DNA of 12,067 nt from Bacillota bacterium (GTDB lineage Bacteria > Bacillota > Clostridia > Lachnospirales > Lachnospiraceae). The position numbers and the translations under genes are program-made. The stretch covers positions 1-12,067 of the forward strand of contig JAEYWQ010000172.1 of the NCBI GenBank assembly GCA_023428885.1, in the 5' to 3' direction. The stretch's first letter is position 1. Every line of letters starts with the position of its first letter. Shown in pieces: positions 7,464-12,067 of this stretch. The notes beneath the pieces were generated by a model. It was not told the origin of the DNA. It worked only from the letters and a program-made list of their open reading frames with translations, and made no database searches.

Positions 7464-8819
7464 ATGAAGACAGAAAAAAGCCAAACTAATCAGATCACAG
7501 AAGGCAGCATAATTAAAGCTTTAATGTCCCTTTTCTTTCCGATTTTATTTGGCACATTTTTTCAACAACTATACAATACAGCAGATGCTGTTATTGTTGG
7601 TAAGTTTGTAAGTAAGGAGGCTTTGGCTGCGGTTGGCGGAACAACAGGTACACTAATTAATCTGCTTGTTGGTTTCTTCACAGGACTTTCTTCTGGAGCT
7701 AGTGTTGTGATTGCTCAATACTATGGTGGTAAGAAAGATAAGGAATTAGGACACTCCGTACATACAGCAATTTCAGTAGCCCTTGCTGGAGGTTTACTTT
7801 TAATGATCATTGGTATTGGATTTGCTCCAATGATTATGAAAGCTATGGGAACCCCAGATGAGATTCTTCACTATTCCACCACCTATATCAGAATCTATTT
7901 TGCAGGTATCATACCAACTTTATTATATAATATGGGCTCGTCCATTCTAAGAGCGATTGGTGACACCAGACGCCCACTCTATTATCTGATTGCTAGCTGT
8001 TTGACTAATATTGTACTTGATCTGATCTTTGTTAAGGTCTTTCATCTAGCTATTGTAGGAGTTGCATTTGCTACTATAGCTTCACAGATATTAAGTGCTG
8101 TTTTAATCATGAGAGCTCTGCTTCGTTCCAAAGAAAATTATCAACTTAAAGTTCAAGAGATTCATTTCGAAGCTTATATCCTAAAGCGAATCTTCTATAT
8201 CGGGCTTCCAGCAGGACTTCAGTCAAGTATGTATGCCATTTCCAATGTTATTATTCAAGCATTTATCAACGATTTTGGCACAGATACAATCGCTGCATGG
8301 ACTGCATATAGTAAAATTGATTCCCTGTTCTGGATGACGATAGGAGCTCTTGGAATCAGCATTGCAACCTTTGTTGGTCAAAATTATGGTGCACATCGAC
8401 TTGATCGAGTCAAACGATGTGTTCGTATCAGTTTTCTTATCTCCGCTGTTGGTACCTTGATTATTAGCTTTATCCTCTACACAGCTTGTCCTCTCCTATT
8501 TAGGCTATTTTCTAATGAAGTAGAGGTAATTGATATTGGAATTGACATCTCACGTTTTATGGTGCCAGCCTTTATTACCTATATTACCATTGAAGTTTTA
8601 ACTTCTACTTTGCGAGGCATTGGAGATTCCATTATTCCAATGATTATGACCTGCGGTGGCATCTGCGTGCTTCGTATTCTCTGGATTTTTACAGCCACCA
8701 AGCCATGGCCAGGTTTACACACAGTATTAGCCAGCTATCCAATTACTTGGATTATCACATCAACCATGTTTACAATTTATTATCTTCGATATATTAAAAA
8801 GAAAAAAGTGTCTGCTTAG
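7464..8819 (+). CDS. MATE family efflux transporter (second)
   Basis: A 451-residue polytopic membrane protein with the MATE pattern in both halves. The N-terminal half has FFQQLYNTADAVIVGKFV and VIAQYYGGKKDKE after helix 2. The C-terminal half repeats it with FVGQNYGAHRLDRVKR, and LRGIGDSIIP near the end is also typical. It should export organic compounds against a sodium or proton gradient; the substrate is unknown. The start at 7464 follows a GGAGG site and gives the usual short polar N-terminus before helix 1. It has its own sigma-A promoter and is divergent from the amidase operon. Its final codons form the left arm of an intrinsic terminator, and the TAG stop falls across the hairpin loop. 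Low similarity to the MATE at 4302-5678 suggests a different branch of the family. Confidence 0.95.
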   Translation: MKTEKSQTNQITEGSIIKALMSLFFPILFGTFFQQLYNTADAVIVGKFVSKEALAAVGGTTGTLINLLVGFFTGLSSGASVVIAQYYGGKKDKELGHSVHTAISVALAGGLLLMIIGIGFAPMIMKAMGTPDEILHYSTTYIRIYFAGIIPTLLYNMGSSILRAIGDTRRPLYYLIASCLTNIVLDLIFVKVFHLAIVGVAFATIASQILSAVLIMRALLRSKENYQLKVQEIHFEAYILKRIFYIGLPAGLQSSMYAISNVIIQAFINDFGTDTIAAWTAYSKIDSLFWMTIGALGISIATFVGQNYGAHRLDRVKRCVRISFLISAVGTLIISFILYTACPLLFRLFSNEVEVIDIGIDISRFMVPAFITYITIEVLTSTLRGIGDSIIPMIMTCGGICVLRILWIFTATKPWPGLHTVLASYPITWIITSTMFTIYYLRYIKKKKVSA

Positions 8820-8832
8820 CAGACACTTTTTT
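8802..8832. terminator. Bidirectional intrinsic terminator overlapping the MATE stop codon
   Basis: A perfect 14-bp inverted repeat (8802-8815 with 8819-8832, core GTGTCTGC/GCAGACAC) has a 3-nt TTA loop. A six-base A run on the left and a six-base T run on the right give a U-tract to transcripts from either side, longer on the minus strand where a second T run follows. The left arm is coding sequence for the last residues of the MATE protein. It lies 25 bp beyond the stop of the GNAT gene and so also closes the minus-strand operon. Confidence 0.93.
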
Positions 8833-8856
8833 CTTTCTCTAGCTTCAAAGGAAACT

Positions 8857-9177
8857 CTAATGTTTACCATCCACTCTACAGGCGATCACCTGATCCTCTT
8901 GTTTCAGATCTAACATATCAGAATATTCTTCTTTATGTTTTTCAAACCAAGCACTGGCATATGAACAGCTTGCAGTTGCCTTTAGATTATGTGTTTTCAT
9001 AAAATCTACCACAGCTAACATAGTCTTTTCTGCAATTCCCTGACCGCGGTAGTTTGGATTCACATAGACATGCTCTACATTAATCACATTATTGTGTGTT
9101 TGATAGGTAGCTTCTGTAATCAACTCTCCTTGTTCATTATTGCTATAGATACGACCTTCACTATAATTCCAATCCAT
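8857..9177 (-). CDS. Small GNAT-family N-acetyltransferase (YjdJ/COG2388-like)
   Basis: A 106-residue protein, the short form of the GCN5-related acetyltransferase fold. It has a beta-strand ending VEHVYVNP and the acetyl-CoA-binding motif A YRGQGIAEKT (43-52), then a C-terminal segment with CSYASAWFEKH (71-81) typical of the small YjdJ-like group. These bind acetyl-CoA in the cytoplasm; acceptor substrates in this group are mostly unknown. The start is well supported by AAGGAG 7 nt upstream of the ATG. It is the last gene of a minus-strand run after the acetamidase gene (42 bp gap) and ends shortly before the bidirectional terminator. It may act on a product of the operon, but nothing in the sequence shows that. 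Confidence 0.92.
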   Translation of the reverse strand: MDWNYSEGRIYSNNEQGELITEATYQTHNNVINVEHVYVNPNYRGQGIAEKTMLAVVDFMKTHNLKATASCSYASAWFEKHKEEYSDMLDLKQEDQVIACRVDGKH

Positions 9178-9219
9178 AGTTATTCTCCTTCCTTTTTATA
9201 TACTTTCCTTCCTTGTCAC

Positions 9220-10119
9220 TTAGGGTAATTGATATCCATAGGTACTTAGTATCTCAAGTGGTAGCTCCACACGAATTGTTTTCTTTGGATCTACGATCTG
9301 ACAAACAGCCATATCAGATTGTAATGACATTAACATACCAGCATTCACCTTATCATCCTTCATTACCTTTGTCAGAAACTCAAACATCTTGGTAGCCGCT
9401 AACTTTGCAGCCTCATCTAAGGTTAGTGCAGACTGAATCGTCATGACTCGATCCTTACACAATAAAAATGGTGTAGGTAATGAACAATTCTTCACTACAG
9501 AAACACGAACCGTTACTTCTCCTGGAATCTCTAGTCCACAAATTAAAACTTCACCATCTCCCATCAAGGCATGCAAGTCACCCAGGGATAATAATGCACC
9601 CTCCACACAAACCGGTAGATAAAGTGTAGATCCTTTTACAATCTTTTTACAATCCATGTTACCTCCATGATAGTCTGGAGTTTCAGTTAGGATTCCTTCT
9701 CCATAAGGCGCAGTACCAATCACACCAATCATAGGATCAAGGCCTAACGACAGCTTGTCATCAAAGTCTATCTTCTGATCCTTAACAGGAAAAATACGTG
9801 CCATTTTTGTATCATAGGCCTCAGGAAAGGCTCCTGCCGTTGTAGAGGTGCGCATAATCCCTTGATTTGCAATGACAATATCTAGTATCTCTACTTTTAG
9901 TACATCTCCAGGCATTGCACCTTTAACAAATAATGGACCTGTAGATGGATTCTCCAGGTGCACCTTACCGTCTCCATAAGGCTCATCTTCCCTAGTTACA
10001 CTTCCATCATAACAATCTCTTGTTTCAAAGATTACGATATCCTTATCTTCACAAAAAGCTACCGGTGGATTATTTTTATCTAAGATATCTGTAACATAAG
10101 CTCTCGTAATTCTAAGCAT
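9220..10119 (-). CDS. Acetamidase/formamidase family protein (FmdA/AmdA)
   Basis: A 299-residue protein of the FmdA/AmdA family, which hydrolyses formamide or acetamide to ammonia and formate or acetate in the cytoplasm. Family landmarks in order are NPSTGPLFVKGAMPGDVL (57-74), PYGEG (138-142), HGGNMDCK (151-158), LSLGDLHALMGDGEV (177-191) and, near the C-terminus, CQIVDPKKTIR (273-283). The length matches the shorter bacterial members of about 300 residues rather than the roughly 400-residue fungal-type and Methylophilus-type formamidases. The actual amide is not known; short members are often annotated only by family. The ribosome binding site AAGGGGGTGAT is close to an ideal match to 16S rRNA. 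It lies 38 bp after the sigma-like gene and 42 bp before the GNAT gene, all on one strand, so co-expression is likely. Confidence 0.93.
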   Translation of the reverse strand: MLRITRAYVTDILDKNNPPVAFCEDKDIVIFETRDCYDGSVTREDEPYGDGKVHLENPSTGPLFVKGAMPGDVLKVEILDIVIANQGIMRTSTTAGAFPEAYDTKMARIFPVKDQKIDFDDKLSLGLDPMIGVIGTAPYGEGILTETPDYHGGNMDCKKIVKGSTLYLPVCVEGALLSLGDLHALMGDGEVLICGLEIPGEVTVRVSVVKNCSLPTPFLLCKDRVMTIQSALTLDEAAKLAATKMFEFLTKVMKDDKVNAGMLMSLQSDMAVCQIVDPKKTIRVELPLEILSTYGYQLP

Positions 10120-10157
10120 ATACTATCACCCCCTTGATTAATGGTTTTAGTCATGGA

Positions 10158-10946
10158 TTAATTATTATCCTTGGATAACCGAAGAATATCTTCAATTTCC
10201 TGTTCAGATAATTTGGTATACTCAGCAAGCTGTACAATAGAAGGAATCTCTGCATTTTCCTCGGCTAACGCCTTCCTTGCTTCATTAATCAACGTTGTCT
10301 TAGCTAGAATCGTCTTCTCCCAATCATCATCATTTACCACATCATCAATATAATTCTCAATAGCCTGCTGTACAGACTCTTTTAAGTATTCCTCTACATC
10401 TGTTGCTTTTTTAGTTCCCATTAATTGCTTTAATCCACTTAGCAGGCCAATATTTCCTTCTTGAATAATATCTTCCATAATAACCGGATAGGAAGCGTAA
10501 TCTTTTGCAATTTCAACTACTTTTACTAACCAGTAATCAATGATCTCCTGAGTTACACTGGCATCTCCTTGAAGTAACTTCCCATATAAAGCCTGAGCTT
10601 CACTATTGGTATGAACTGGTAGGGTATCAATATCCTCCAAGTACATTTTCAAAAACGCGGACTCTTTTGCTTTCGGTGTCACAGTTTTTTCATGTAAGAG
10701 ATCACCATCATAACTATCATCCTTTGCTGCCTCTATTCCTTCTTGCTGATCTTCCTCTTGATCTACTTTATTAATATCCTTTTGGGACTGTTGCAAATAT
10801 TGAAACACCATAGTTAACTGTTCCTCAGTTAATTGCATATCATCAAAATACTCTTGAATTTCCTCTTTCGTTAAAGGTTTTTCTGATACGCTTGCAAGCT
10901 CAGCAATTGATCGAAGTGTTTCCATAAACTTAGCTTTATCTAACAT
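10158..10946 (-). CDS. Sigma-70-like protein lacking regions 2.3/2.4 and 4
   Basis: A 262-residue acidic protein with the order of a housekeeping sigma factor but key parts missing. Residues 7-55 resemble sigma region 1.1; 56-90 form an acidic linker; FLKMYLEDIDTLP (98-110) matches region 1.2. VKVVEIAKDY through DIIQEGNIGLLSGLKQ (141-174) match regions 2.1-2.2, the main core-polymerase contact. Where sigma factors carry the aromatic and basic residues that melt and read the -10 box (FSTYATWWIRQAI), this protein has DVEEYLKESVQQAI (183-196). Residues 215-258 resemble region 3, and the protein stops with no region 4. The sequence thus suggests an RNA polymerase binding protein that does not read promoters in the usual way; this is inference. 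The start is supported by GAGAGG 8 nt upstream. It heads the run with the acetamidase and GNAT genes. Confidence 0.8.
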   Translation of the reverse strand: MLDKAKFMETLRSIAELASVSEKPLTKEEIQEYFDDMQLTEEQLTMVFQYLQQSQKDINKVDQEEDQQEGIEAAKDDSYDGDLLHEKTVTPKAKESAFLKMYLEDIDTLPVHTNSEAQALYGKLLQGDASVTQEIIDYWLVKVVEIAKDYASYPVIMEDIIQEGNIGLLSGLKQLMGTKKATDVEEYLKESVQQAIENYIDDVVNDDDWEKTILAKTTLINEARKALAEENAEIPSIVQLAEYTKLSEQEIEDILRLSKDNN

Positions 10947-11048
10947 TTATTAATCCTCTCATCTTAAATCACATATACCGATATACCAATATGGCTACCA
11001 CTTATCTTGCTAGTTACCGCTATTGTTATCGTCATAAATATATTCTAT

Positions 11049-11077
11049 ACTATAATCATATTAATTTCCACTCTGAA
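11049..11077 (-). promoter_or_regulatory. Candidate promoter for the sigma-like/acetamidase/GNAT operon
   Basis: On the minus strand TTCAGA (11077-11072), a 17-nt spacer and TATAGT (11054-11049) give four of six and five of six matches to the sigma-A boxes. The leader would be roughly 95 nt. The region is AT-rich, so chance matches are likely, but this is the best pair I see upstream of the operon. Confidence 0.4.
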
Positions 11078-11125
11078 AATAACATGTTTTCATCCACTTC
11101 GCACACTCTTGCGATCCACAAATGC

Positions 11126-11157
11126 AACAAGTGAGTCAGCTTGCTGACTCACTTGTT
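11126..11157 (-). terminator. Hairpin terminator of the CsxC-like gene
   Basis: A perfect 14-bp inverted repeat (AACAAGTGAGTCAG at 11126-11139 with its complement at 11144-11157) has a 4-nt loop (CTTG on the plus strand). It lies 13 bp beyond the stop codon of the minus-strand CsxC-like gene. The bases after the stem on that strand (GCATTTG) are not a strong U-tract, so this may be a moderate terminator or an mRNA-stabilising 3' stem. Confidence 0.7.
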
Positions 11158-11170
11158 ATTACTTCATCAA

Positions 11171-11989
11171 TTATTTCTCTTCTTTTGTATACCCTGGCAT
11201 CTTATTTTTTTGATATTGATCCTCTGCTGTCATATCCCACAGAGGTTTATTCTTCTTAGGCCCTTCCTTTTCATGATCCAAACAAACCTGCTGTTTTTGA
11301 AGAAGCTTAATGCAAAGATATAGAACAGACTTATCCGTGAATTCCTGGAATTCTTCTTCATTCATTAATCCATCGATATAGGTTCCTTTGTCATCGATAT
11401 CCGCATCAAAGATTGCTGACCACTCAAGTTCACAAAATACTGGTTCATTGAAAAACTCGATATTCGATCTATCTGCTTCTCTGATTTCTTTACCCATTCT
11501 CTTTTCACTAAAATATCTAACAACGTCTGGTGTTTCGTTTGGAGTAATTAACGGATATTGTTTAAAGTCAACTTTAGTGTAAGCTTTGAATGGTACATGA
11601 ACTGTTGTGTCTTTGATTGTGCCAGCTATAGCAGAACCTTTAGAGCATGATCTTGAAGCATATTCGATATTCTTTCTAATGTATCCCTCAATAAATACCT
11701 TATCTGTTGGAGGAATATATCTGCATTGAGTTAAGAAAACCTGTTTTTCTACCCTCTTTATCTCATATGCACGTTCATTTAATCTAATCTTTGATTCCGA
11801 ATCAATCTGAACTACAAATTCAGCAAGAACCTTCGGTATCTTAAAATCCCCACCGTGCCACTTATAATTTTCAGCACCAGGTAAAGTTTTAGCATCGACA
11901 ACTTTCGCTTCGCATTCTTTATGGCAATCATCACCATCATAAGCCTCTGTAACATTAACTGCATCAAAATACCCTTTTTGATTCAACAT
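11171..11989 (-). CDS. CsxC-like, possible spore-surface protein of unknown function
   Basis: A 272-residue protein with no signal peptide or membrane segment. The central part (about 50-145) has a pattern I recognise from clostridial CsxC-type exosporium proteins: IPKVLAEFVVQID (51-63), YEIKRVEKQVFLTQCRYIP (75-93) and KVFIEGYIRKNIEYA (97-111), a beta-rich module related to SPOCS/DUF3794 domains of spore-coat proteins. Seven cysteines are spread along the chain (22, 26, 89, 115, 186, 226, 236), which would suit disulfide cross-linking. The C-terminal part (150-272) is acidic, then lysine-rich, and matches nothing I know. Start: the frame is open to 12034, but AAGGAG lies 6 nt before ATG 11989, so that was chosen. 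It appears monocistronic, followed by a hairpin. The spore role is inferred from family resemblance; no late-sporulation promoter is clear upstream. Confidence 0.72.
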   Translation of the reverse strand: MLNQKGYFDAVNVTEAYDGDDCHKECEAKVVDAKTLPGAENYKWHGGDFKIPKVLAEFVVQIDSESKIRLNERAYEIKRVEKQVFLTQCRYIPPTDKVFIEGYIRKNIEYASRSCSKGSAIAGTIKDTTVHVPFKAYTKVDFKQYPLITPNETPDVVRYFSEKRMGKEIREADRSNIEFFNEPVFCELEWSAIFDADIDDKGTYIDGLMNEEEFQEFTDKSVLYLCIKLLQKQQVCLDHEKEGPKKNKPLWDMTAEDQYQKNKMPGYTKEEK

Positions 11990-11995
11990 AGTAGT

Positions 11996-12001
11996 CTCCT
12001 T
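11996..12001 (-). promoter_or_regulatory. Ribosome binding site setting the CsxC-like start at 11989
   Basis: AAGGAG lies 6 nt before ATG 11989 on the minus strand. It falls inside the longer open frame that starts at 12034, whose own upstream sequence is only AT-rich, so the shorter protein is preferred. Confidence 0.85.
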
Positions 12002-12067
12002 CAATAAAATATATTTGATATACATCGATATCATAATATATCATATTCAGTTTGACGAATTATGTTG

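Noticed and set aside
4302..8819. The two MATE genes as a recent duplication
   Set aside because: They have similar lengths, but their motifs differ throughout (for example FGAQFFGSG versus IAQYYGGKK) and there is no shared nucleotide stretch that I could see.
11141..11323. 60-codon plus-strand frame, hydrophobic
   Set aside because: It starts inside the terminator hairpin and runs antisense to the CsxC-like gene. The hydrophobic look comes from antisense reading of a lysine-rich coding region.
11990..12067. Sigma-E or sigma-K promoter for the CsxC-like gene
   Set aside because: I looked for CATA-type -10 boxes with suitable -35 elements on the minus strand. The AT-rich stretch with repeated GATAT gives no match good enough to report, and the window ends soon after.

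Overview
The window looks like a chromosomal segment from an AT-rich, spore-forming, anaerobic Clostridia-type Firmicute. The family Lachnospiraceae, near Lachnoclostridium/Clostridium phytofermentans, is my best guess from general resemblance; no search was run. Supporting evidence is a SpoVAF-like GerA-family germination protein, a protein resembling clostridial CsxC-type spore-surface proteins, strong purine-rich ribosome binding sites, and TTGACA/TATAAT-type promoters. I found no tRNA, rRNA, CRISPR array, insertion sequence or phage gene.

Layout, left to right. (1) Positions 3-1445 (+): the 3' part of an ABC exporter half-transporter, cut by the left edge. A long hairpin (1484-1524) separates it from a convergent membrane-anchored diguanylate cyclase gene (1585-2682, -). 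(2) A divergent promoter region (about 2683-2868) has a strong sigma-A promoter for the cyclase and a weak sigma-G-like promoter for the spoVAF-like gene (2869-4296, +). (3) A minus-strand run, probably one operon, encodes a lipoprotein N-acetylmuramoyl-L-alanine amidase (6450-7271), a HAD phosphatase (5746-6393) and a MATE transporter (4302-5678). The last of these ends 5 bp from the convergent spoVAF-like gene. (4) A second divergent region (7272-7463) also drives a second, distinct MATE transporter (7464-8819, +), whose stop codon lies in the loop of a bidirectional terminator. (5) A second minus-strand operon encodes a sigma-70-like protein lacking recognisable promoter-reading regions (10158-10946), an acetamidase/formamidase (9220-10119) and a small GNAT acetyltransferase (8857-9177). 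It ends at the same terminator. (6) A CsxC-like cysteine-containing protein gene (11171-11989, -) has its own hairpin terminator.

The genes do not form one obvious pathway. Two themes recur: spore and envelope biology (SpoVAF-like, CsxC-like, cell-wall amidase) and membrane export (ABC, two MATEs). The item most worth following is the sigma-70-like protein. It keeps region 1.1-, 1.2-, 2.1/2.2- and 3-like segments but lacks recognisable regions 2.3/2.4 and all of region 4, and it heads an operon with an amidohydrolase and an acetyltransferase. Several starts were moved inward to match ribosome binding sites (amidase to a TTG codon; SpoVAF-like, second MATE, CsxC-like and cyclase to internal ATGs).
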